Assembly (NCBI GenBank): GCA_013314755.1
Contig: JABUFA010000009.1
Coordinates: forward strand, 1 to 64,000
DNA length: 64,000 bases
From: Chthonomonadia bacterium
GTDB taxonomy: Bacteria; Armatimonadota; HRBIN16
Direction: 5' to 3'
The notes beneath the pieces are model-generated. The model made no database searches, was not told where the DNA came from, and saw nothing but the letters and a program-made list of their open reading frames with translations. Below, in pieces: positions 35,545-44,182 of this stretch. The position numbers were made by a program, and so were the translations under genes. Position 1 is the first letter of the stretch. Each line of letters starts with the position of its first letter.

Positions 35545-36065
35545 TGAACTGCAGTAAAGTTCAGAACCTGCTGTCCTGTTACATAGACAGGGAGCTGCCA
35601 GGCGAAGATATGCTCGCCATCCAGAGGCATCTGGACTCGTGTAACGAGTGCCAGCGCGATTACCAGCAACTCCTTCAGGTCAAGCGGTTGCTGGGAGCCA
35701 TGCCGGTACGGGCGCCTGAACCGTTCTTAGAAGAGCGTCTGGTGCAGGTGGTGTTCTCGAACAGTAAGCCCGCCAGCACATGGAGATTAACGATACCCAG
35801 ACCGTTACTGCGCCCCCTGGCGATAGCCGCAACGGTCGCGGGTATTGCGCTGGGCACGTGGTACTTCGCGACGCAAGCGCGTTCGCCCATTCAGCAGGAC
35901 CTCACTGCTGTAGCGGGAATAGCTAACGAGATAGACCATGCCACTATCGACGCCTATCTGTCGGGCAAATTGCGCTTGCAGAATCCGCCCGTTATCCCGG
36001 CGGAGATTCCACTGCATCCGTATGATAACCGTCCTTCGCTGGTCTCCGTCCGATATTATCGGTGA
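35541..36065 (+). CDS. zinc-finger anti-sigma factor, membrane-anchored
   Basis: A 174-residue protein. Its N-terminal zf-HC2 (ZAS) motif has H30, C34 and C37 in QRHLDSCNECQ, with C13 in the first helix as a possible fourth ligand. One membrane span is near residues 90-110 (AIAATVAGIALGTWYFA). The cytoplasmic ZAS domain would hold the sigma factor encoded just upstream, while the roughly 60-residue external tail may sense stress. It is translationally coupled to that gene (ATGA). An ECF sigma, ZAS anti-sigma and HtrA in a row is a familiar regulatory set. Confidence 0.9.
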   Translation: MMNCSKVQNLLSCYIDRELPGEDMLAIQRHLDSCNECQRDYQQLLQVKRLLGAMPVRAPEPFLEERLVQVVFSNSKPASTWRLTIPRPLLRPLAIAATVAGIALGTWYFATQARSPIQQDLTAVAGIANEIDHATIDAYLSGKLRLQNPPVIPAEIPLHPYDNRPSLVSVRYYR

Positions 36066-36073
36066 GAAAGAAC

Positions 36074-36097
36074 GGGCGAGAGCGACTGCTTTCGCCC
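36074..36097 (+). terminator. hairpin between anti-sigma and htrA genes
   Basis: GGGCGAGAGC and GCTTTCGCCC pair over ten bases with one G-U and a GACT loop. It lies nine bases after the anti-sigma stop. It could partly terminate the sigma operon before htrA. Confidence 0.55.
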
Positions 36098-36146
36098 TTC
36101 CCCATAACACACGTGAGATTATCGAAACGAGGAGGGATGAACAACG

Positions 36147-37658
36147 ATGGTACAGCCTCGCGCGTGGGTTTTTACGGTGATGATTCTGTTCAGCGTGGCA
36201 CTGGGTGCGTTCCTCGGAACGGCTTTCCAGAAGCCAGTGGTCACACTGGCGCAGGGTACAACTCGTACGGTTTCCACCACTGCCGTCTCGAAGGCAGAAG
36301 CGCTGAGCGCGGCAGAGGCGATGGAAAGCGCGTTCGTGCGGGTGGCAGAAGAGGTTTCACCGGCGGTGGTGACTATCTATGCCCGCAGGAACATCAGTCG
36401 CCCCAGCCTGCGCCTTGAGATACCTGACGATTTGCCCTTCCGGTTCGAGCTTCCACGACGGAGCCAGCCGGACAACGTTCCCATCCCGACGCGCGGCGTG
36501 GGGTCGGGCGTGATTGTGCGCAGTGACGGCTACATCCTCACCAACGACCACGTGGTGGCAGGAGCCGAGCGCGTGGAAGTGGTGCTGAGTGATGGGCGAC
36601 GCCTGGAAGGCAAAGTGATGCGCGACTACCGCAGTGACATCGCGGTCATCAAGGTGAACGCGACCGGCTTGCCCACCGCCCGGCTTGGCGACTCGGATAC
36701 GGTGCGCGTGGGACAGTGGGCGATTGCGCTGGGCAGCCCGTTCGACAAGCAGAACTCGATGACCGTGGGTGTGGTCAGTGCATTGGGGCGGCGTGAAGCC
36801 ATTGGCGGCGCGATGAACCAGCGCTACTATCCGAACCTGATACAGACCGATGCGTCCATCAACCCGGGCAACTCGGGTGGACCGCTGCTGAACATCCGCG
36901 GTGAGGTGATTGGCATCAACACCGCCATCGAGTCGCCCACAGGCAGCTTCGCGGGTATCGGTTTCGCCGTGCCGATTAACACCGCCCGCTTCGTGATGGA
37001 GCAGTTAATTGCCCGCGGCAAGGTGGTACGCGGTTTCTTCGGCGTGATCCCTGCGGACGTTACGCCCGAGGATGCCCAGAGGCTGAAGGTAAAGCAGGGT
37101 GCGCTGATTACCTCCGTCACGGAAGGCTCGCCGGCAGCGCAGGCTGGTATGCAGGTAGAAGACGTGGTGGTGGAGTACAACGGCAAGCCGGTGCGGGGTG
37201 AGCTGGACTTCCGCGACATGGTGGCACGCACCGAACCGGGCACGGTGGTGCCGGTCAAGGTGGTGCGCAACGGGCGCGAGATTACCCTGCGCGTAAAGGT
37301 TGCTGAGGCTCCAGACCCCGAAGAGCAGATGCGCCAGCGCCAGGAGGGCGGACAGAGCGGACGCAAGCTGGGCATCAGCATCGAACAAGCCACCCCTGAA
37401 GTGGTGGAGCGGCTGCAATTGCCGCGCAATACGCGGGGCGTGGTGATTACGGAAGTGGTGCCCGGCAGCGCAGCAGATGATGCTGGGCTGTCCGTCGGTG
37501 ACGTTATCGTGCAGGTGGACGGACAGCGCGTGACCAGCGTTGACGAAGTGCACCGGCTGGTGGAACAGCGCAAATCCGGCGATACGGTGGTGTTCATCGT
37601 AAGGCGGAACACGCCGGAAGGCGTCGTCACCAGTCGGGTGCGGGTAGAAGTACCGTAA
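36147..37658 (+). CDS. htrA: periplasmic serine protease HtrA/DegP type
   Basis: A 503-residue trypsin-like protease with two PDZ domains. The N-terminal signal/anchor spans residues 8-28. The catalytic triad is H135 (LTNDHVV), D164 (YRSDIAVIKV) and S243 (NPGNSGGPLLN). PDZ1 lies at about 280-380 and PDZ2 at about 400-500. A linker with RQRQEGGQSG separates the PDZ domains. It degrades or refolds damaged envelope proteins. It is downstream of an ECF sigma/anti-sigma pair with a hairpin between, so it is probably a target of that sigma factor. GAGGAGG lies 12 bases before ATG. Confidence 0.95.
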   Translation: MVQPRAWVFTVMILFSVALGAFLGTAFQKPVVTLAQGTTRTVSTTAVSKAEALSAAEAMESAFVRVAEEVSPAVVTIYARRNISRPSLRLEIPDDLPFRFELPRRSQPDNVPIPTRGVGSGVIVRSDGYILTNDHVVAGAERVEVVLSDGRRLEGKVMRDYRSDIAVIKVNATGLPTARLGDSDTVRVGQWAIALGSPFDKQNSMTVGVVSALGRREAIGGAMNQRYYPNLIQTDASINPGNSGGPLLNIRGEVIGINTAIESPTGSFAGIGFAVPINTARFVMEQLIARGKVVRGFFGVIPADVTPEDAQRLKVKQGALITSVTEGSPAAQAGMQVEDVVVEYNGKPVRGELDFRDMVARTEPGTVVPVKVVRNGREITLRVKVAEAPDPEEQMRQRQEGGQSGRKLGISIEQATPEVVERLQLPRNTRGVVITEVVPGSAADDAGLSVGDVIVQVDGQRVTSVDEVHRLVEQRKSGDTVVFIVRRNTPEGVVTSRVRVEVP

Positions 37659-37689
37659 GCTTCATTGTCACAAAGGGCGCGGCGGAGGG

Positions 37690-37760
37690 TCTTGTCAGAT
37701 TCTTCGCTGCGCTCCAAATAACACGAAATGTCCAGCTGAACGCAGTGAAGCATCCCCTCT
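37690..37760. repeat. REP-like imperfect palindrome after htrA
   Basis: CTTCGCTGCGCTC and GAACGCAGTGAAG are near-complementary arms about 25 bases apart. Sequences of this form are common intergenic repeats in many bacterial genomes. The 219-base gap holds nothing else until a -10 box at 37847. Confidence 0.5.
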
Positions 37761-37846
37761 TTGAAATCCCCGTGGTAGCGTCTGCCTGCATGTAGTCCTC
37801 CTTCCGTGTTGAACAGCTCCTTTCGCTCTTCCCTGCCGGGATGTTG

Positions 37847-37852
37847 TATACT
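37847..37852 (+). promoter_or_regulatory. -10 box before the octopine dehydrogenase-like gene
   Basis: TATACT lies 26 bases before ATG 37878. No good -35 is seen at the standard distance. Confidence 0.4.
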
Positions 37853-37877
37853 CTAACTGTAGAGAGGAGGCTTCGCG

Positions 37878-39011
37878 ATGGCACAGCAGTTGCAACCCGA
37901 CTGTTTTGCAGTGCTGGGTGCTGGCAACGGTGGGCTGGCAATGGCAGCCCACCTCACCCTTAAAGGGATTCACGTACGCCTCTGGAACCGCAGCCCCGAA
38001 CGTTTGCTCCCCATTCAACGCTCAGGCTACATTCAGCTTGTCGCCAGCACGGAACGGGACGACCTGCCCCATGGTCAGGCACATGTGGAGGTGGTCACTT
38101 CAGATATCGCGGAGGCGGTTGCGGACGCGCGCGTGCTGATGGTTGTGGTTCCAGCCACAGGTCATGCCGAGGTTGCCCAACGAGTAGCGCCGCACCTGCG
38201 CGATGGTCATATCATCGTATTGAACCCCGGGCGCACAGGGGGCGCACTGGAGGTACTGCACGTTCTGCAGCAGCAGGGCGTCAAAGCCGACGTGATTGTG
38301 GCGGAAGCACAAACCCTTCTGTATGCCAGCCGGGCATTGAACCCCGGACAGGTGCAGATTTTCGGCATCAAAAACAGCGTGCCGGTCGCCGCCATCCCCG
38401 CGTATCGCACGCCGGAGGTGGTGAAGGCGCTCTCGGTGGCGTACACCGAGTTCGTTCCGGGCGACAACGTGATGAAGACCAGCATGGAGAACATCGGTGC
38501 CATCTTCCACCCGGCGGTAACAGTGCTCAACGCTGCGCGCATCGAAAGCACACACGGCGATTTCGAATACTACATTGATGGCATCACTCCGTCGGTAGCG
38601 CAGATACTGGAGCAGATTGACTCAGAACGGGTGGCGGTTGCGGCGGCAATGGGTTTCAACTGCATGACCGCTCGCGAATGGCTGTATATCGCCTACGGCG
38701 CATCGGGCAAGACGCTGTTTGAAGCCATCCGCGCCAATCAGGGCTATTACGGCATCAAGGCTCCGCCGATTGTGCACCATCGTTATATCACCGAGGACGT
38801 GCCGATGAGCCTGGTGCCTATTGCGTCGCTGGGCGATATGCTGGGTGTGTCCTGCCCGACGATTAAAGCCATCATCCATCTGGCAAACCTTCTGCATGGG
38901 TGCGACTACTGGCAGACGGGACGCACGGTTGAGAGCATGGGGCTGGCGGGATTGAGCTTGCGCGACCTTCGTCTGCGTATCCTGGAAGGCATGCCTGCAG
39001 AACGGAGGTGA
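37878..39011 (+). CDS. NAD/NADP octopine/nopaline dehydrogenase family protein
   Basis: A 377-residue two-domain dehydrogenase. The N-terminal Rossmann domain contains VLGAGNGGLAMAAHLTLKG. The all-helical C-terminal octopine_DH domain begins around 190 and holds MENIGAIFHPAVTVLNAARIE, whose His is the likely catalytic residue. Opine dehydrogenases couple an amino acid to a keto acid. AGAGGAGG lies nine bases before ATG. The next gene starts five bases after the stop and encodes a B12-binding protein, so the two probably act on the same amino-acid-like compound. Confidence 0.9.
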   Translation: MAQQLQPDCFAVLGAGNGGLAMAAHLTLKGIHVRLWNRSPERLLPIQRSGYIQLVASTERDDLPHGQAHVEVVTSDIAEAVADARVLMVVVPATGHAEVAQRVAPHLRDGHIIVLNPGRTGGALEVLHVLQQQGVKADVIVAEAQTLLYASRALNPGQVQIFGIKNSVPVAAIPAYRTPEVVKALSVAYTEFVPGDNVMKTSMENIGAIFHPAVTVLNAARIESTHGDFEYYIDGITPSVAQILEQIDSERVAVAAAMGFNCMTAREWLYIAYGASGKTLFEAIRANQGYYGIKAPPIVHHRYITEDVPMSLVPIASLGDMLGVSCPTIKAIIHLANLLHGCDYWQTGRTVESMGLAGLSLRDLRLRILEGMPAERR

Positions 39012-39016
39012 ACCCC

Positions 39017-40924
39017 ATGCGCAAGACTCTACAGGGCGATGAGGTCTTTGGTTTCATCCATCCCGCGGTTGACGCCCACACGCTGGGCATCAGCTCGGTC
39101 GGGCAATTGCTGGAAGATTGTGGTTACCGCGTGGTGATTGCCGATGCGCGAATATGCAACGCCGCCAATGAGCCATCACATCTGGACAACGTGGAGATAC
39201 TGTTGAACTGGATCCGTCAGCATGGGATTACCCGATTAGGTTTCAGTTATCGCCTTGATCCTGACGAGGGCGCGATGCGCTTCGGTAAACTCCTTCATCA
39301 GCTGCGGGAACGGCGCCAGTTTGCGGAACTGGGCGGCCCCCTGCGGGGCATCTACTTCGCGGGATTACCAGCCGCCTGCGAGAGAGTGGTCCGGGAACAT
39401 GGCAGTCTGGTAGAGGTGTTCGACGGCGACGAGACGCCCACTCAGACCCTGCGCAAACTGGGTGTCCCCCCGGAGCGAATCCCTCCAGCAATGAGCGCAG
39501 AGGTAGATTACGACGAGTTCCGTCTGCGCTTTGGGCAGGAGCTGGTGGCGAGCGGAAAGCACCTGAAGATACAGCCTCCCGACCGCAGCGGCTACCCCCA
39601 GTTCGGTACGGCACAGGATACAGTGGTAGCGCGCGTCCGTTACGCCCAGGAGAACGGTCAACCACCTCTGATGCGCGCTCATGTGGGACCCTATCTGCCC
39701 GACCGCGAGGCGGCGGTGCGTCTCTTTCTGGACTGGACACGCCAGCTGGCACAGGCAGGCTTTCTGGATGTGCTCTCTATCGGTACCTCGCAGCTGAGCC
39801 AGTCACACTTCGGGCAGGACTGGACAGGTTTGCCCAACGGCGGCGGCGTGCCCATCAACTCGCCTGAGGAGTTCCGTATGGTGTGGCAGGCAGCGCGTCC
39901 GATGCTGGTGCGCACCTACGCCGGCACCAGAAATATCCCCCAGCTTGCACGGATGTATGAAGAGACCATCCACATCGCCTGGCACGCGCTGTCCTTCTGG
40001 TGGTTCTGCCAGATCGACGGGCGGGGTCCCCATTCGGTGCGCGAAAACCTGCAACAGCACATCGAGACCCTTCGCTTCATCGCCGAGTCGGGTAAGCCGT
40101 TCGAGCCGAACATCCCGCACCATTTCGCCTTTCGCGGCTCGGACGACATCAGCTATGTGGTGTCATCGGTGCTGGCGGCGCGCACGGCGAAGCGGCTTGG
40201 GGTACGCACGCTTATCCTTCAGAACATGCTGAACACCCCCAAATCCACCTGGGGCATCCAGGACCTGGCGAAATCACGGGCACTGCTGAGCCTGGTGCGC
40301 GAGCTGGAGGACGAAAACTTTCGGGTTATCCTGCAACCGCGTGCGGGACTGGACTACTTCTCGCCCAATCTGGAACGGGCAAAGGCACAGCTGGCTGCGG
40401 TGACCGCCCTGATGGACGACATTGAACCGCACGACCCGCACAGTCCGCCAGTGATCCACGTGGTTAGCTACTCCGAAGCCTCGCATCTGGCAGACTCACC
40501 GGTGGTGAACGAAAGCATCCAGATTACCATCGCCGCGCTTCAGGAGTATCGCCAGCTGCGTGCCAGAGGCGAAGTGGAGGATATGTCCCGTCATCCCGAA
40601 GTGAAGGCTCGCACTGAGGAACTGCTACACGGGGCACGAACGGTGCTGCGTGCGATTGAGGAGAGCATCCCCAATCCTTACAGCGCAGAGGGACTTTACA
40701 CCATCTTCTGGGCGGGGTTCCTGCCCGTGCCCTATCTGTGGGAAGGACGCGACGAGTTTGCTCATGCGGTTCGCTGGCAGACGCGCACGATACGCGGTAG
40801 CGTGAAGGTAGTGGACGAACACGGAGTGCCCATTGACCCCGCTCTGCGGGTGCAGGTTGCTCAAGAAGCGGTGCGAACGCGCACAGGATGCTCCATCCTC
40901 ACTCGGCGAGACAAATGCTCCTGA
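39017..40924 (+). CDS. cobalamin-binding protein with mutase-like catalytic region
   Basis: A 635-residue protein. Residues 1-120 carry a B12-binding signature: D19-x-H21-x-x-G24, then SYRL (77-80) and G106-G107, at roughly the spacing of methionine synthase and mutase B12 domains. The remainder (about 150-610) looks like a large alpha/beta barrel similar in feel to glutamate mutase E or amino-mutase subunits (TYAGTRNIPQLARMYEETIH, NPYSAEGLYTIFWAGFLPVPYLWEG), but I cannot assign a family firmly. The start at ATG 39017 has GGAGGTGA seven bases upstream. It is in an operon with an octopine dehydrogenase-like gene. The reaction is unknown. Confidence 0.65.
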   Translation: MRKTLQGDEVFGFIHPAVDAHTLGISSVGQLLEDCGYRVVIADARICNAANEPSHLDNVEILLNWIRQHGITRLGFSYRLDPDEGAMRFGKLLHQLRERRQFAELGGPLRGIYFAGLPAACERVVREHGSLVEVFDGDETPTQTLRKLGVPPERIPPAMSAEVDYDEFRLRFGQELVASGKHLKIQPPDRSGYPQFGTAQDTVVARVRYAQENGQPPLMRAHVGPYLPDREAAVRLFLDWTRQLAQAGFLDVLSIGTSQLSQSHFGQDWTGLPNGGGVPINSPEEFRMVWQAARPMLVRTYAGTRNIPQLARMYEETIHIAWHALSFWWFCQIDGRGPHSVRENLQQHIETLRFIAESGKPFEPNIPHHFAFRGSDDISYVVSSVLAARTAKRLGVRTLILQNMLNTPKSTWGIQDLAKSRALLSLVRELEDENFRVILQPRAGLDYFSPNLERAKAQLAAVTALMDDIEPHDPHSPPVIHVVSYSEASHLADSPVVNESIQITIAALQEYRQLRARGEVEDMSRHPEVKARTEELLHGARTVLRAIEESIPNPYSAEGLYTIFWAGFLPVPYLWEGRDEFAHAVRWQTRTIRGSVKVVDEHGVPIDPALRVQVAQEAVRTRTGCSILTRRDKCS

Positions 40925-40929
40925 GATAC

Positions 40930-40957
40930 AAGGGAGCAGGATGAACTCTGCTCCCTT
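40930..40957. terminator. bidirectional terminator between convergent genes
   Basis: AAGGGAGCAG and CTGCTCCCTT form a perfect ten-base-pair stem with an eight-base loop. It lies between the B12 protein gene and icd, which end towards each other. Confidence 0.75.
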
Positions 40958-40968
40958 CACGGTCTCGC

Positions 40969-42435
40969 CTAGTTCTCGCCCTGCGGTTTGGTGAAACCGG
41001 GTTGTCCGTCAAACTCGTGCAGTTTCTCCACGTGTGTCCATTGGTAGCGTGCCCCGACACGCTGAAGCAGTTCCAGCGCCTGCGATTCGCTCAGGTCTGC
41101 GCTCTCGTCGCGCAGCACAAACCGGCATCGCCAGTGGTCCACGTTGTCCGTCATCGCGCCGAAGGCAGGGTACACCATCGTGCCCCGGTTGGAGATGAGC
41201 CGAAGGCGAAGCGGTGTGCCTTCCACCACCTGCTCCAGACCTTTGCCCAGCTCTTCGGGCGTGCCACCGAACTCGACGAACACATCCATCCCGACCACGC
41301 GCCGCTTCTGTGGCACCACGGTAACCGGGTTGCGGCTAATCTGTGGCAGGCGGATGGGTTTGTACTCGCGCACGCTGGCGGTGCTTGGCTTCCTGCCGAG
41401 GTTGCGGATAATCTCGTCGGTGTACTCGGTGGTGGTGTTGCACCGGTCATAACCGACCACATCGCCGGTGCGCACTTTGCCCTCTTCCAGGGTGACCAGC
41501 ACGGCGTTTTCAATCAGTGTGGCAGATTCGAACTCGCCCAGATAGCGCAGCATCATCACCGCCGAGAGGATGACCGCCGTGGGGTTAATCACGTTCTTGC
41601 CCGCATACTTCGGCGCGGAGCCATGTACCGCTTCGAAAATCGCCACTTCATTACCGATATTTGCCGAAGGAGCGAAGCCCAGCCCACCCACCAGCGCAGA
41701 GCTCAGGTCACTGAGAATATCGCCGTTCATATTGGTGGTGACGATAATGTCGAACTGCTCCGGGCGTTTCACCATCTGGTGCGCACAGTTGTCGACGATG
41801 ATATGGTTGGCTTCGATATCGGGATACTCGGGCGCAATCTCCTCGAAGGTGCGCTTCAACATGCCTTCGGTGAGCTTCATGATGTTGGACTTGGTGGCGC
41901 AGTGCACCTTCTTGCGCCCTTCCGCTCGTGCCAGCTCGAAGGCGAAGCGCACAATCTTCTCGCACCCTTTGCGCGAAATCAGCTTGAGACACTGAGCCAC
42001 ACCGGGCGTTTGCATGTGCTCGATGCCGGCGTACAGGTCCTCTACGTTCTCGCGCACCACCACCAGGTCAATACCTCGCCCACTGTAGGGAGTGGGCACG
42101 TTGGGCAGCTCGCGCACCGGGCGGACGTTGGCGTAGGTCTCAAACAGTTTGCGCAGGGTCACGTTGGCGCTCTTCTCGCCATAACCGACGGGGGTCTCCA
42201 GCGGGCCTTTTAACACAACGCGCGTCTTGCGGATGGACTCGATGGTCTCCGCGGGCACACCCGACTCCAGTCCTTTCTTGAACACGCTGGCGCCCGCCTC
42301 GCGCACCTCCCATTCCAGCGGTGCACCGGCGGCTTCGATGATGCGCAGAGCGGACTGGATACACTCGGGGCCAATGCCGTCTCCCGGAATAACGGTGACA
42401 AGCTTTTTCCCGGACGGTGTGATATGGACGTTCAT
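40969..42435 (-). CDS. icd: isocitrate dehydrogenase, Thermus-like long form
   Basis: A 488-residue isocitrate dehydrogenase. The N-terminal 335 residues are the usual isopropylmalate/isocitrate dehydrogenase fold: VIPGDGIGPECIQ, DLVVVRENVEDLYAGIEH, VDNCAHQMVKRPEQFDIIVTTNMNGDILSDLSSALVGG and AVHGSAPKYAGKNVINPTA. A C-terminal extension of about 140 residues (VVPQKRRVVGMDVFVEFGGTPEELG onward) recalls the long Thermus thermophilus enzyme. It catalyses oxidative decarboxylation to 2-oxoglutarate; NADP is the usual cofactor in this group. GGAGGAG lies six bases before ATG. Confidence 0.92.
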   Translation of the reverse strand: MNVHITPSGKKLVTVIPGDGIGPECIQSALRIIEAAGAPLEWEVREAGASVFKKGLESGVPAETIESIRKTRVVLKGPLETPVGYGEKSANVTLRKLFETYANVRPVRELPNVPTPYSGRGIDLVVVRENVEDLYAGIEHMQTPGVAQCLKLISRKGCEKIVRFAFELARAEGRKKVHCATKSNIMKLTEGMLKRTFEEIAPEYPDIEANHIIVDNCAHQMVKRPEQFDIIVTTNMNGDILSDLSSALVGGLGFAPSANIGNEVAIFEAVHGSAPKYAGKNVINPTAVILSAVMMLRYLGEFESATLIENAVLVTLEEGKVRTGDVVGYDRCNTTTEYTDEIIRNLGRKPSTASVREYKPIRLPQISRNPVTVVPQKRRVVGMDVFVEFGGTPEELGKGLEQVVEGTPLRLRLISNRGTMVYPAFGAMTDNVDHWRCRFVLRDESADLSESQALELLQRVGARYQWTHVEKLHEFDGQPGFTKPQGEN

Positions 42436-42507
42436 CTTGCTCCTCCATTAGCAGGAATGCAGATATACATTTAGAGGCAGTAAAGGCAATTTCCTTGCAA
42501 ACATCGG

Positions 42508-42537
42508 TTGATTTTGCCTGCCTTGCACACGTATAAT
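42508..42537 (+). promoter_or_regulatory. aroC promoter
   Basis: TTGATT (42508-42513), 18 bases, then a perfect TATAAT (42532-42537). Only about ten leader bases precede ATG 42555, and no ribosome site is visible. Confidence 0.7.
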
Positions 42538-42554
42538 GGAAGCGGTAACGCGAT

Positions 42555-43643
42555 ATGGGAAACACGTTCGGACATCTTTTTCGCATTACCACCTTCGGCG
42601 AGTCGCACGGTGGAGCAGTGGGAGTTGTGATTGATGGCTGTCCGCCGCGCGTGCCTATCACGGTGGAGGAGATACAGTTTGAGCTGGACCGACGGCGCCC
42701 TGGGCAGAGCAAGCTGGTTACCCAGCGGCGGGAAAGCGACAGGGTGCACATCCTGTCGGGCGTCTTCGAGGGGCAGACGCTTGGCACGCCTATCTGCGTG
42801 CTGGTGTGGAACGAGGATGCTCGCCCCGAGGCGTACACCGATTTTAAAGACCTCTACCGTCCCTCTCACGCCGACTACACATACGATGCGCGTTATGGCA
42901 TTCGCGACTGGCGCGGGGGAGGACGTTCCAGCGCAAGGGAAACGGTCGGACGGGTGGCGGCAGGAGCCATCGCCAAAAAGATTCTGCGACAGCTGGGTGT
43001 GGAGATTGTGGGCTGGGTGGAGAAGATACACACCCTGCGTGCCCAGATAGACCCCAATACGGTGACGCTGGAACAGGTGGAGGCGAACCCGGTACGCTGT
43101 CCCGACCCGCAGGTTGCTGAGGCGATGGCGCGGGCGATAGAACAGGCGCGTAAAGAGGGCGACTCGCTGGGCGGGGTTGTGGGCTGTGTGGCACGCGGAG
43201 TACCTGCCGGCTGGGGCGACCCGGTGTTCGACAAACTGGATGCCGACCTTGCAAAGGCGATGCTTTCCATCCCCGCGGCGAAGGGGTTCGAAGTGGGTTC
43301 TGGATTCGCAGGTACTGACCTCACCGGCTCACAGCACAACGACCCCTTCTACGTAGACGCCGATGGCAGAGTGCGCACCCGCACGAACCACTCTGGCGGC
43401 ATTCAGGGAGGTATCTCCAACGGCGAGAACATCCTTATCCGTGTAGCGTTCAAGCCTACCGCCACCATCATGATGCCGCAGGAGACGGTAGATATTCACC
43501 ACCAGCCTGCGGTACTGAAAGCGAAGGGCAGACATGACCCCTGTGTTCTGCCTCGCGCCGTGCCCATTGTGGAGGCGATGATGGCACTGGTGCTGGTGGA
43601 CCATTACCTGCGCACCCGTGCGCAATGTGGAGGTGAACCATGA
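42555..43643 (+). CDS. aroC: chorismate synthase
   Basis: A 362-residue FMN-dependent enzyme converting EPSP to chorismate, the last common step of aromatic synthesis. Seen are the N-terminal [18 protein letters not shown], the middle [26 protein letters not shown], and [23 protein letters not shown]. The length is typical. Its stop overlaps the next start as ATGA. The short leader without a ribosome site suggests near-leaderless translation. Confidence 0.97.
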   Translation: MGNTFGHLFRITTFGESHGGAVGVVIDGCPPRVPITVEEIQFELDRRRPGQSKLVTQRRESDRVHILSGVFEGQTLGTPICVLVWNEDARPEAYTDFKDLYRPSHADYTYDARYGIRDWRGGGRSSARETVGRVAAGAIAKKILRQLGVEIVGWVEKIHTLRAQIDPNTVTLEQVEANPVRCPDPQVAEAMARAIEQARKEGDSLGGVVGCVARGVPAGWGDPVFDKLDADLAKAMLSIPAAKGFEVGSGFAGTDLTGSQHNDPFYVDADGRVRTRTNHSGGIQGGISNGENILIRVAFKPTATIMMPQETVDIHHQPAVLKAKGRHDPCVLPRAVPIVEAMMALVLVDHYLRTRAQCGGEP

Positions 43644-44044
43644 ACCGACGCCAACGCGAGGTGCTGGAGACGCTGGAACGGCTGCTACACGCCATCTACT
43701 GTCAGGATACCGATACCTATCGCGAGCTGGTGGCTGAGGATGTGTCATCGTTCGAGTCGGAGACGCCCGCTCGCCTGGACACGCTGGACTTCCACCTGCA
43801 CTACATGCGTCAGCAGAAGGCGCTGCGCCCGCCCACATCGCAGTATCGGCTGGACATTGTGAACCCGCGCGTGCAACTGTATGGGAACGTGGCTATCGCT
43901 ACCTACACGCTGGTCGTCACCCGCTCGGATGAGAACGGCATTCGTTTCACCACCACCAACGAGACGCGCGTGTTCGTGCGCGAGGACGATCGCTGGCTGA
44001 TGGTTCACTTCCACAAAACGCCGATAGGAAGCTTCGCGGTTTAG
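43640..44044 (+). CDS. NTF2-like (SnoaL/DUF4440-type) protein
   Basis: A 134-residue protein with the cone-shaped NTF2 fold typical of SnoaL-like and CaMKII-association-domain proteins. An N-terminal helix pair ([32 protein letters not shown]) is followed by strands ending in [17 protein letters not shown]. The gene overlaps aroC by four bases, so expression is coupled. Whether it binds a ligand or is a dimerisation module cannot be told. Confidence 0.8.
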   Translation: MNRRQREVLETLERLLHAIYCQDTDTYRELVAEDVSSFESETPARLDTLDFHLHYMRQQKALRPPTSQYRLDIVNPRVQLYGNVAIATYTLVVTRSDENGIRFTTTNETRVFVREDDRWLMVHFHKTPIGSFAV

Positions 44045-44182
44045 GAAGAACGCATTTCGCCCATCAGAGGGGCGTATCGCGGGCGCAATCTTCGCAAGTG
44101 GATTTTTCAGCTGGCAAGCCTCCCGCCTACCGTCAGGAACATTCCTGCAACGGCTTGAACAGGAGGCTCGCCATCTTCCTGG

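Noticed and set aside
36827-37753. 308-codon minus-strand frame opposite htrA and the following gap
   Set aside because: Its serine/threonine-rich translation is the antisense of htrA, and its N-terminal part reads through a REP-like palindrome.
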